The translations under genes were made by a program, and so were the position numbers. Of a stretch of 64,000 nt of DNA, positions 17,599 through 24,963 are shown piece by piece. Numbering within the stretch: position 1 is the stretch's first letter; every line of letters begins with the position of its first letter. The DNA is from Catellatospora sp. KI3 (lineage in GTDB: Bacteria; Actinomycetota; Actinomycetes; Mycobacteriales; Micromonosporaceae): assembly GCF_029948125.1 (NCBI RefSeq), contig NZ_JASAMB010000005.1, forward strand, positions 124,001-188,000. Direction: 5' to 3'. The notes beneath the pieces were generated by a model, which ran no database searches, had not been told where the DNA came from, and worked only from the letters and a program-made list of their open reading frames with translations.

Positions 17599-18950
17599 CC
17601 ACGATGACGCGCACCCGCGTCGCCCCGCCGGGACCGCCGCGCAGCGCCGCGCTGCGCTGGCTGGCGGTGATGAACCGCGACCGGCTCGGCATGATGATCC
17701 AGGCCGCGGCGCGCTACGGCGACGCGGTGCGGATCCCGGTGGGCCACAAGGCCCTGTACTTCTTCAACCACCCCGACAGCGTCAAGCACGTCCTGGCCGA
17801 CAACGCGGCCAACTACCACAAGGGCATCGGCCTGGTGCACGCCAAGCGGGCGCTGGGCGACGGCCTGCTGACCAGCGAGGGCGAGCTGTGGCGCAAGCAG
17901 CGCCGGGTGATCCAGCCGGCGTTCCAGAGCAAGCGGATCGCGGCGCAGGCCGGGGCCATCGCGGCCGAGGCCGAGCTGCTGGTGTCGCGGCTGCGCGAGT
18001 TCCGGGGAGGTGAGCCGGTCGACGTGGTCCGCCAGATGACCGGCCTGACCCTGGGCGTGCTCGGCCGTACCCTGATCGACACCGACCTGGGCCAGTTCCC
18101 GGACATCGGCGACCACTTCGGCGTGGTGCAGGACCAGGCCATGTTCGAGCTGGAGTCGCTGAGCGCGGTGCCCACCTGGGTGCCGCTGCCCAACCAGCGG
18201 CGCTTCCGCAGGGCCCGCGCCGAGCTGCAGTCGATCGTCGACCAGCTCGTCGCGGAGCGGGCCGGGCGCACCGACGACCGCGAGGACGTGCTGTCCCGGC
18301 TGATCGTCTCGGCGGGGGCGGAGGCCGACCCGAGGGTGGGCCAGATCCGGCTGCGCGACGAGCTGGTGACCCTGCTGCTGGCCGGGCACGAGACCACCGC
18401 CAGCACGCTCAGCTGGACGCTGTACCTCATCGACGAGCACCCCGAGGTACGCGAGCGGCTGCGCGAGGAGGCGGTGGCGGTGCTCGGCGACCGCCGGCCG
18501 GAGTTCGAGGACCTGCACAAGCTGCGCTACACCTCGATGGTGGTGGAGGAGGTCATGCGCCTCTACCCGCCGGTGTGGCTGCTGCCGCGCAAGTCGCTGG
18601 CGGCCGACGAGATCGCGGGCTACCACGTGCCGGCCAACGCCGACGTGGTGGTGAGTCCTTTCACGATGCACCGCCACCCCCGGTTCTGGGACGACCCGGA
18701 GCGGTTCGACCCGGAGCGGTTCGACCCCGATGTGGTGACCGGACGTCCCCGCTACGCCTACATCCCGTTCGGGGCCGGTCCGCGCTTCTGCGTCGGCAAC
18801 CACCTGGGCATGATGGAGGCGGTCTTCGTGGTCGCGATGCTCAGCCGGGAGCTGCGCATGACGCGGATGCCCGGCTACGAGGTGGTGCCCGAGCCGATGC
18901 TGTCGCTGCGGGTGCGCGGCGGACTGCCGATGTCGGTCCACGAGGCGTGA
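17595..18950 (+). CDS. Cytochrome P450 (enediyne E7-like position)
   Basis: The 451-residue P450 has all hallmarks: I-helix LLAGHETTAS, K-helix EEVMR, a proline-rich PERF region and the haem loop FGAGPRFCVGNHLG with ligand Cys399. The sequence type (AGHETT, FCVG, FMHRHP-like region) is closer to fatty-acid and polyene hydroxylases than to typical macrolide P450s. It overlaps the flavin reductase by four bases and is the last gene of the long plus-strand unit, followed by a strong terminator. A likely role is hydroxylation or epoxidation of the enediyne core. No ferredoxin gene is adjacent, so electron partners must come from elsewhere. Confidence 0.93.
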   Translation: MTTMTRTRVAPPGPPRSAALRWLAVMNRDRLGMMIQAAARYGDAVRIPVGHKALYFFNHPDSVKHVLADNAANYHKGIGLVHAKRALGDGLLTSEGELWRKQRRVIQPAFQSKRIAAQAGAIAAEAELLVSRLREFRGGEPVDVVRQMTGLTLGVLGRTLIDTDLGQFPDIGDHFGVVQDQAMFELESLSAVPTWVPLPNQRRFRRARAELQSIVDQLVAERAGRTDDREDVLSRLIVSAGAEADPRVGQIRLRDELVTLLLAGHETTASTLSWTLYLIDEHPEVRERLREEAVAVLGDRRPEFEDLHKLRYTSMVVEEVMRLYPPVWLLPRKSLAADEIAGYHVPANADVVVSPFTMHRHPRFWDDPERFDPERFDPDVVTGRPRYAYIPFGAGPRFCVGNHLGMMEAVFVVAMLSRELRMTRMPGYEVVPEPMLSLRVRGGLPMSVHEA

Positions 18951-18962
18951 ACCCCGCCGATC

Positions 18963-18994
18963 GGGGCCCCGGGCGCGCAGGCGCCCGGGGCCCC
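18963..18994 (+). terminator. Terminator of the pksE transcription unit
   Basis: Arms GGGGCCCCGGGCGC and GCGCCCGGGGCCCC form a perfect 14-bp stem with a GCAG loop, followed by TTCGTC. It begins 12 bases after the P450 stop. Confidence 0.82.
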
Positions 18995-19168
18995 TTCGTC
19001 GTGCCCGTACGGCCGTCACGTCCGCCGGGCCGCAGGGGACCTACCGGCGGTGCCCGCGGCCCGCAGCAGAGCCGTACAGGGCGCGCAAACCCTACTCGCA
19101 CATGAGAAAGACGGCGGACAGACCTCTGGGTCTGCCGCCGTCGTCGACGGGTCGTCGAAGCTGAAGGG

Positions 19169-19978
19169 TCAGGCCACGCTCGTCTGCTGCTGCTGCTGCT
19201 CGCGCTCGGCGACCAGCTTGAGTGCCGCCATGCGCACGTCCAGCAGGGCGAGCAGGACCGGCGGGTCCAGGTCGGAGATCGCCTTGAGCTGGAGTTCGGC
19301 GTCGTCGATCACCATGCCGCGCCGCATGGTGATCGGGCCGAGCGAGCCGACGCCCAGTTCGTTGCCGGCGCCGGCGCCGGGCTCACCGGTCACCCGGGCC
19401 GGGTCGGAGGAGACCGAGTGGGCCAGCAGGAACCACTCGCCCGGGGGCACCTTCTCCAGGGTGAACGGGCCGGGCTGGTCGAGGATCGCGCAGCTGACCG
19501 GCCGGGCCTCGGGGATCCGGTCGCGGAACAGGCCGACGAAGGTCAGCTGCGGCTCGTCGGCCGGGTACGGCCGGATGACGCCCTTGACGGTGCCGAAGGC
19601 CCACTCCGGCCCGCTGACACTGGTCTCGGGGTGCACCGCGGGGGCGTAGCCGCCCAGGCGGCGGTAGGCCGTCGGGGACAGGCCCACGCTGCGGGTGAAG
19701 CGGGAGCTGAACGTGCCGATGCTGGTGTAGCCGACCTGCAGGCTGATGTCGGCGACGTTGCTCTGCGTCGAGACCAGCAGTTGTTTGGCCTGCTGCAGCC
19801 GCAGCGCGGACAGGAAGCGACCGGGCGAGATCCCGGTGACCCGTTGGAATATGCGCGAGAAATGGAACTTGCTGAACATCGCGACCCGTGCCATGTCGTC
19901 GATGGTCAACTGTTGCCCGAGATTTTCGCGCATGGTAGCGATCACACGTTCGACGGCCCTTGTCGTGGTCTTGTCCAT
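19169..19978 (-). CDS. AraC family regulator with C-terminal poly-Gln tail
   Basis: The 269-residue protein is an unusual AraC type with the DNA-binding domain first. Two helix-turn-helix motifs lie in about residues 10-110 (LTIDDMARVAMFSKFHFSRIF, then VADISLQVGYTSIGTFSSRFTRSVG). A C-terminal domain of about 150 residues follows and may sense a ligand. The protein ends with a run of five glutamines encoded by CTG repeats. I chose the ATG at 19978, preceded by GGGAG; the longer frame upstream is not conserved-looking. It lies between the pksE unit and the MerR/UnbV unit, divergent from MerR, so it is the likely pathway regulator. A perfect palindrome sits 90-115 bp upstream. Confidence 0.88.
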   Translation of the reverse strand: MDKTTTRAVERVIATMRENLGQQLTIDDMARVAMFSKFHFSRIFQRVTGISPGRFLSALRLQQAKQLLVSTQSNVADISLQVGYTSIGTFSSRFTRSVGLSPTAYRRLGGYAPAVHPETSVSGPEWAFGTVKGVIRPYPADEPQLTFVGLFRDRIPEARPVSCAILDQPGPFTLEKVPPGEWFLLAHSVSSDPARVTGEPGAGAGNELGVGSLGPITMRRGMVIDDAELQLKAISDLDPPVLLALLDVRMAALKLVAEREQQQQQTSVA

Positions 19979-20067
19979 AGCGTCTCCCGAATCGAGCTGC
20001 GCCCCTCGCGGGGGGCGATAGGCGTCACCGCCGCCGGCATCGCAGCAAGTTCCGACAGTCACGGCCG

Positions 20068-20093
20068 TATCCGGATCCGTTAGGATCCGGATA
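20068..20093. promoter_or_regulatory. Perfect 11-4-11 palindrome upstream of the AraC gene
   Basis: The arms TATCCGGATCC and GGATCCGGATA are exact complements around GTTA. It lies 90 bp upstream of the AraC start. This size and symmetry fit an operator for a dimeric regulator, perhaps autoregulation by the AraC protein or binding by the MerR protein, though a transcript hairpin is possible. Confidence 0.6.
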
Positions 20094-20406
20094 GGAGTCG
20101 TTAACCTGCCGGAAACAGCTGCTCCATGGATGCGAAAGCGAATTCGCTCCCGGCCCCTCGCCCTCGGGTCGCGCGCCCCGGGGACATTCGATGCGGTCTC
20201 CCGCATCCATGAATGCCAGCGACAGGGATCGATGTTAGGAGGTCTCAAAGGGATCAGCAATACCAACGGCGGACGCTCCTCGGCCGGACGGACGGGTGCG
20301 GCGCTCCATTCGTCGATGATAATGGCTTCAAGCTGCGCGTACCTCGGCAGGGTGGTGCCCTGCGGGGAAACTGAGCAATATTATGGAAAGGCGAAGTCGG
20401 CGAGTT

Positions 20407-20418
20407 CCGCTATCCATA
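20407..20418 (+). promoter_or_regulatory. Candidate cluster-specific regulatory motif CCGCTATCCATA (copy B)
   Basis: It matches 11 of 12 bases of the motif at 5899-5910. It lies about 265 bp upstream of the MerR start in the AraC-MerR intergenic region. Confidence 0.42.
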
Positions 20419-20682
20419 TCGGCTACGCAGCGTCATCCGCACTCAGGGCGCCCGCGCCCGCGCGACGCGGTACGCGTCGTTTCGGTTGCCGTGTGGAACG
20501 CCTCTGTCGTGAAGTGGTCACACCGCGAGCGAGGGTCGGTGCCGGTGATCACCGGCGGGGCGTCGCGGGAGCGGTTCCGCACCTGGCACTTCTTCGCCAA
20601 AAACGACATTTCGACTGTTGCGGCGAGTGATCGCTATGTGCCAACATGCAAGCATTCCCATCAACTACACCGATGGAGTTCG

Positions 20683-21315
20683 ATGAAGATTTCGAATCTC
20701 AGCAGGCGGAGCGGTGTGTCGGTGGCGACGATTAAGTTTTATCTGCGCGAGCACCTGTTGCCTCCGGGCGTACCGACGGCGAGGAACCAGGCCGAGTACG
20801 ACGAGACTCACGTCGCCCGGCTGCGACTGATCCGGGTGCTTACCGGGATGGGCATGATGAGCCTGGCCTCGGTGCGCGAAGTGCTGGCCGCCCTCGACGA
20901 CAACTGCATGTCGCCGCACGGGCTGGCCAAGGTCGTCAACAACGCACTCTCCGCCGAACATCCGGCGCGCGCCGACGCGCCGGCCGACACCTCGGCCAAT
21001 GGCCAGGTCGACCGCTTCCTGGCCGACCTGGGCTGGCGCGTCGATCCCAACGCGCCCGGCCGGACGACGCTGGCCCAGGTCCTGGTCGCGCTGCGCGACC
21101 TCGGCTGGGACTGCGGCGCTGACATCTTCGCCCCATGCGCCGACGCGGCCGAGCGACTGGCCGTGCGGGAGCTGGACTCCCTGCCCACCGACGGCGCGGC
21201 GACCGCGGTCGCCCGCACCGTCCTGCTCGAGGTCGCCTTCGCGGTCATGCGCCGGATGGCGTACGAGCACTACCTTGCCATCCGGGCGTACGGCTCTGCC
21301 GCACCCGGCTGCTGA
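20683..21315 (+). CDS. MerR family transcriptional regulator
   Basis: The 210-residue protein has a MerR DNA-binding domain at residues 1-70 (MKISNLSRRSGVSVATIKFY, then LREHLLPPG and YDETHVARLRLIRVL). The effector domain is longer than in metal-type MerR proteins, runs to the C-terminus and has only a few scattered Cys. The absence of a paired-Cys metal loop suggests a small-molecule effector, as in MerR regulators of drug efflux. The ATG at 20683 follows GGAG. It sits between AraC and the UnbV-UnbU-MFS unit in the same direction as the latter, so control of the exporter or self-resistance is a reasonable inference. Confidence 0.88.
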   Translation: MKISNLSRRSGVSVATIKFYLREHLLPPGVPTARNQAEYDETHVARLRLIRVLTGMGMMSLASVREVLAALDDNCMSPHGLAKVVNNALSAEHPARADAPADTSANGQVDRFLADLGWRVDPNAPGRTTLAQVLVALRDLGWDCGADIFAPCADAAERLAVRELDSLPTDGAATAVARTVLLEVAFAVMRRMAYEHYLAIRAYGSAAPGC

Positions 21316-21817
21316 GCGGAACGGGCCCGGGGAGGTGCGCCCCGGCCCCCGCCGCGATCGCCGTCTCGTCCCCGCCTTTCGTCACTGAGCGTGACCATCT
21401 GGCTCTTCCAGATTGCGGGGGTCGGCGCTGAGCATTTAGCGAGAAGACACGGACTTCCGACGGCCGCGAGGATGGGCGACGTCGAGAAGGACGTCAATTC
21501 CTTCCGGCGGCAATGGATAGCGGGAAGGAGGACTTCTCTTTCACTCATCTTTCAAGCGGTCGCGGCGCAGATCGCGGCCCACCCCCACTGATTCACATCA
21601 GGTCCTCCCGCATCCGCGTGACTGATAGCGGAGTCAGCCTCGCGATGAATGACCGGCGAACAATTCCACGGCGTGCTGCGCGCGACTCGATCGCATAGCA
21701 CGGCGCGGATCGCCGCGTGCGAAAGCTGAATGGGGACCGCCGAACACCGTCTGACGCCTCCCGGCGCCTCGCCGGCGGCCGTGTTGTGCACCGTGACGTC
21801 TAACTCGAGGGGAACCG
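21316..21817. other. 502-bp leader/promoter region before unbV
   Basis: I see no convincing gene here. The base composition is less G+C-rich than the surroundings. On the minus strand it carries CCGCTATCCATT (21512-21523) and the related CCGCTATCAG (21622-21631). The second lies within ACTGATAGCGGAGTCAG, itself a weak inverted repeat. A short open frame of 66 codons at 21391 lacks coding bias and a ribosome site, so I left it out. Confidence 0.55.
21512..21523 (-). promoter_or_regulatory. Candidate cluster-specific regulatory motif CCGCTATCCATT (copy C)
   Basis: This is an exact 12-base match, on the opposite strand, to the motif at 5899-5910. It lies about 300 bp upstream of unbV. A shorter version, CCGCTATCAG, follows about 110 bp further on at 21622-21631 on the same strand. 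Confidence 0.42.
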
Positions 21818-23797
21818 ATGCCAACGAACGAGGTCGGCCTGCTGCGCCGACTGACACCTGTCGTATTCGTGATCGCGCTGGCGGTGACGCTGTTCGCGGT
21901 GGCTCAGCTGCCCGAGGCGTCCGCGGCGGACAAGGCCGCGATGGCCTCCCGCTACCGCTTCACCGAGCTTCCCATCGCGCTGCCGCCGAACCTGCCGCAG
22001 CGTGACGTGCGCACGGTGAACCCGGAGTACGAGCACATCAAGTCCTGGATCTCGTCGGTCGGCGCGGCCATCGCCGTCAACGACCTGGACGGCGGCGGCA
22101 AGCCCGACGACCTGTGCCTGGTCGACACGCGCAGCGACAGCGCGATCGTCACCCCGGCGCCCGGCACCGGCGGCGCCTACCAGCCGTTCGTGCTGGACAC
22201 CGCCCCGCTGCCGTACAACGACACCATGGCGCCCATGGGGTGTGTGCCGGGTGACTACAACCTCGACGGCTGGACCGACCTGCTGGTCTACTACTGGGGC
22301 CGCACGCCGGTGCTGTTCCTGCACAAGCCGGCCGCCTCGCTGCTGACGCGGGACACCTTCGTGGCCACCGAGCTCATCCAGGCCGGGGTGTACAACGACA
22401 AGGCGTACCACGGGCAGCTGTGGAACACCAACGCGGTGGCCATCGCGGACTTCGACGGTGACGGCAAGCCCGACATCGGGGTGTTCAACTACTTCCCCGA
22501 CACCGGTGTGCTCGACCCGGTCGGCAACAAGAACGTGACGATGAACCACTCCATGTCCCGGGCCCAGAACGCCGGCGGCGCGCACGTGCTGCGGTGGAAG
22601 GCGAAGGCCGCGGGCAAGAACGGCGGACCGGCGACGGTCACGTTCGAGGAGCAGCGCGGCGCGATCGACCCGAAGTGTGCCACCGGCTGGACGCTGGGAT
22701 CGGCCTCGGCCGACCTGGACGGCGACCTGCTGCCGGAGCTGTACCTGGCCAACGACTTCGGCAACGACCGCTTCTTCCACAACGTGTCGACCCCCGGGAA
22801 CATCAAGTTCGCGCTGGCCGAGGGTGAGCACGGCCCGTTCACGCCCAAGTCGCTGGTGATGGGGCACGACTCGTTCAAGGGCATGGGCATCGAGTTCGGC
22901 GACCTGTACGGCACCGGCCGCTTCGACGCCTTCGTCAGCAACATCACGCACTCCTGGGGCATCGAGGAGAGCAACTTCGTCTGGCGCAACACCGCCGCGA
23001 GCCCGGACGAGGCGAAGGCGGAGCTGAGCAGGGGCGTGGCCCCGTTCGAGAACGAGGCGAGCGAGACCAACCTGGCCTGGGTCGGCTGGGGCTGGGACGC
23101 CAAGATGGCGGACTTCGACAACAGCGGCAACCAGGTCGTCGTGCAGACCGCCGGCTTCGTCAAGGGCACGATCAACCGCTGGAACTGGCTCCAGGAGCTG
23201 GCCATGAGCAACGACCTCATGCTGCAGGAGCCGGCGATGTGGCCCAAGGCGATGCCCGGTGACGATATCGCCGGCACCGACCACATGGCGTTCTGGGCGC
23301 CGGAGGGCAACGGCCGCTACACCGACCTCAGCCCGCAGCTGGGCATGGACGCGCAGATCCCGAGCCGGGGCGTGGCAGTGGCGGACACCAACGCCGACGG
23401 CAGCCAGGACTTCGCCGTGGCCCGCCAGTGGGGCCCGCCAGCGTACTACCGCAACGACCGCAAGGGCAATGGCGACTTCATCGGCCTGCGCCTGCACCGC
23501 CCGGTCGACGGCGCCAAGGGCGACGCGCTGCGCACTCCGGCGTACGGCGCGATGGTGAAGATCACCACCGCGGACGGCAGGTCGCAGCTGGCGCAGCTCG
23601 ACGGCGGCGGCGGCCACTCCGGCAAGCGCAGCTTCGACATCTTCTTCGGCCTGGGCAACCAGGGTGCCAAGCCGGTCTCGGCCGAGATCTGCTGGCGCGA
23701 CCTGTCCGGCGCCGTCCACATGCAGAAGGTCGACCTGACCGTCGGCTGGCACGACTTCATGCTCACGACTCAGGCTCAGGAGGTGGCGGCGAAATGA
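21818..23797 (+). CDS. unbV: UnbV, secreted or membrane-anchored beta-propeller protein of the enediyne cassette
   Basis: The 659-residue protein has an N-terminal signal or anchor (about residues 12-30, ending EASAAD). FG-GAP/VCBS repeats follow, with calcium-binding-like loops such as DLDGGGKPDDL, DYNLDGWTDLL, DFDGDGKPDIG, DLDGDLLPELY and DTNADGSQDF, and then a C-terminal ASPIC/UnbV domain near GGGGHSGKRSFDIFFGLG. UnbV homologues occur in almost every enediyne locus and are needed for core formation, with no known reaction. The protein should lie outside the membrane. Start: ATG with GAGGGG upstream. The stop overlaps the unbU start in an ATGA junction. Confidence 0.93.
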   Translation: MPTNEVGLLRRLTPVVFVIALAVTLFAVAQLPEASAADKAAMASRYRFTELPIALPPNLPQRDVRTVNPEYEHIKSWISSVGAAIAVNDLDGGGKPDDLCLVDTRSDSAIVTPAPGTGGAYQPFVLDTAPLPYNDTMAPMGCVPGDYNLDGWTDLLVYYWGRTPVLFLHKPAASLLTRDTFVATELIQAGVYNDKAYHGQLWNTNAVAIADFDGDGKPDIGVFNYFPDTGVLDPVGNKNVTMNHSMSRAQNAGGAHVLRWKAKAAGKNGGPATVTFEEQRGAIDPKCATGWTLGSASADLDGDLLPELYLANDFGNDRFFHNVSTPGNIKFALAEGEHGPFTPKSLVMGHDSFKGMGIEFGDLYGTGRFDAFVSNITHSWGIEESNFVWRNTAASPDEAKAELSRGVAPFENEASETNLAWVGWGWDAKMADFDNSGNQVVVQTAGFVKGTINRWNWLQELAMSNDLMLQEPAMWPKAMPGDDIAGTDHMAFWAPEGNGRYTDLSPQLGMDAQIPSRGVAVADTNADGSQDFAVARQWGPPAYYRNDRKGNGDFIGLRLHRPVDGAKGDALRTPAYGAMVKITTADGRSQLAQLDGGGGHSGKRSFDIFFGLGNQGAKPVSAEICWRDLSGAVHMQKVDLTVGWHDFMLTTQAQEVAAK

Positions 23798-24825
23798 CCC
23801 ACGCAGAACGCGTCAGCACGACCGGCATCGGCATCAAACCCCCCGCGGCGGCGACCGTACGGGTGGAGCCGACCAGGGTGGCCGCGGCCGGCCGGATGGC
23901 CGCCCCGCCCCGGGTGGACAAGAAGGACCCGCGGTACATCGCGCTGCGCAACTTCGCCATCTCCATGAGCATCTTCAACATCCTCGGGTACTGGCTGTTC
24001 GGCTTCGAGCAGCCGTGGACCTGGCCGTTCATCGCGCTGGCGGTCGGCTACGCCACCGAGTTCACGGCCGAGACCATCGCCGCCTGGGCCTACAAGCGGC
24101 GCCCGGAGTACGCCGGCAACGGCATGTGGGGCGTGTACACGTTCCTGCTGCCCACCCACATCACGGCGCTGGCGGCGAACATGCTGCTCTACGCCAACGA
24201 CCTCTTCTGGCCCATCGCGTTCGCGATCGTCATCGCGGTCGGGCAGAAGTACGTCCTGCGCGCCCCGATCAAGGGCCGCATGCGCCACTTCATGAACCCG
24301 TCCAACCTCGGCATCACCGCCGCGCTGCTGGCCTTCAGCTGGGTCAACATCGCACCGCCGTACCACTTCACCGAGCACGTGCCGGACGCCATCCGGATCG
24401 TGATCCCCTTCGTCATCCTCACCTCGGGCACGGTGCTCAACGCGCTGCTGACCAAGAAGGTGCCGCTGATCCTGGGCTGGGTGGGCGGCTTCGTGATCCA
24501 GGCCCTGATCCGGACGTGGATCTGGGATGTGGCGCTGTGGGCGGCGCTCATCCCGATGACGGGCGTGGCGTTCGTGCTGTTCACGAACTACATGATCACC
24601 GACCCGGGCACCACGCCGTCGAAGGGCTGGATGCAGTTCATGTTCGGCTCCAGCGTCGCCACGGTGTACGGCATCCTGATGGTGTTCAACGTGGTCTACA
24701 CGCTCTTCTTCGCGGTGACCATCGTCTGCGCGGTCCGGGGCCTGTTCTGGTGGTACAAGCACCTGCGCGAACGCGGCCAGCAGCAGGCGCAGCCGCGTAC
24801 GGTGCCCGTACCGGCGACAGTCTGA
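23794..24825 (+). CDS. unbU: UnbU, integral membrane protein of the enediyne cassette
   Basis: The 343-residue protein has a 50-residue soluble N-terminus and then about eight hydrophobic segments. Features include GYATEFTAETIAAWAYKRRPEY, MRHFMNPSNLGI and FTNYMITDPGTTPS. The last two resemble the NQR2/RnfD flavoprotein family, which carries covalent FMN at an SGAT-like Thr; DPGTTPSK near residue 270 is the matching position. UnbU homologues are cassette members of unknown reaction, and an electron-transfer role across the membrane is a reasonable inference from the RnfD likeness. It overlaps unbV by four bases and is followed by a hairpin. Confidence 0.92.
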   Translation: MTHAERVSTTGIGIKPPAAATVRVEPTRVAAAGRMAAPPRVDKKDPRYIALRNFAISMSIFNILGYWLFGFEQPWTWPFIALAVGYATEFTAETIAAWAYKRRPEYAGNGMWGVYTFLLPTHITALAANMLLYANDLFWPIAFAIVIAVGQKYVLRAPIKGRMRHFMNPSNLGITAALLAFSWVNIAPPYHFTEHVPDAIRIVIPFVILTSGTVLNALLTKKVPLILGWVGGFVIQALIRTWIWDVALWAALIPMTGVAFVLFTNYMITDPGTTPSKGWMQFMFGSSVATVYGILMVFNVVYTLFFAVTIVCAVRGLFWWYKHLRERGQQQAQPRTVPVPATV

Positions 24826-24830
24826 CGACC

Positions 24831-24878
24831 TGCGGGCGGGACCGGTCGCGGCTGCGGCCGCTGCGGGTCCCGCCCGCA
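24831..24878 (+). terminator. Hairpin after unbU
   Basis: Arms TGCGGGCGGGACC and GGTCCCGCCCGCA are exact complements around a 22-base loop. It lies between unbU and the MFS gene and may separate or attenuate them. Confidence 0.65.
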
Positions 24879-24963
24879 ACTGCGCAACTGACAAGATGCC
24901 CGACTACATCGATAGATGGAAACCTCCGGCTACAGAACCGTTACAGCCAGGGGGGAACCAGCC

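Larger units (their letters stand above)
19979..20682. other. 704-bp divergent regulatory region between araC-type and merR-type genes
   Basis: No credible gene is present. The base composition is clearly lower in G+C than the coding DNA, and it holds AT-rich patches such as CAATATTATGG (20386 region). It contains the perfect 26-bp palindrome at 20068-20093, a short hairpin GCAGGG-CCCTGC near 20348-20364 and the motif CCGCTATCCATA at 20407-20418. Its length suggests several regulator sites or an unrecognised small RNA. Confidence 0.6.

Noticed and set aside
20130-20630. A 166-codon open frame in the AraC-MerR intergenic region
   Set aside because: No ribosome site, poor codon bias and lower G+C than genes. 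It overlaps regulatory-looking sequence.
21391-21591. A 66-codon open frame before unbV
   Set aside because: No ribosome site and no family; the third-position G+C is too low for this genome.
21800-23752. A 650-codon open frame antisense to unbV
   Set aside because: The unbV frame has clear FG-GAP repeats, and the opposite frame is only its compositional shadow.
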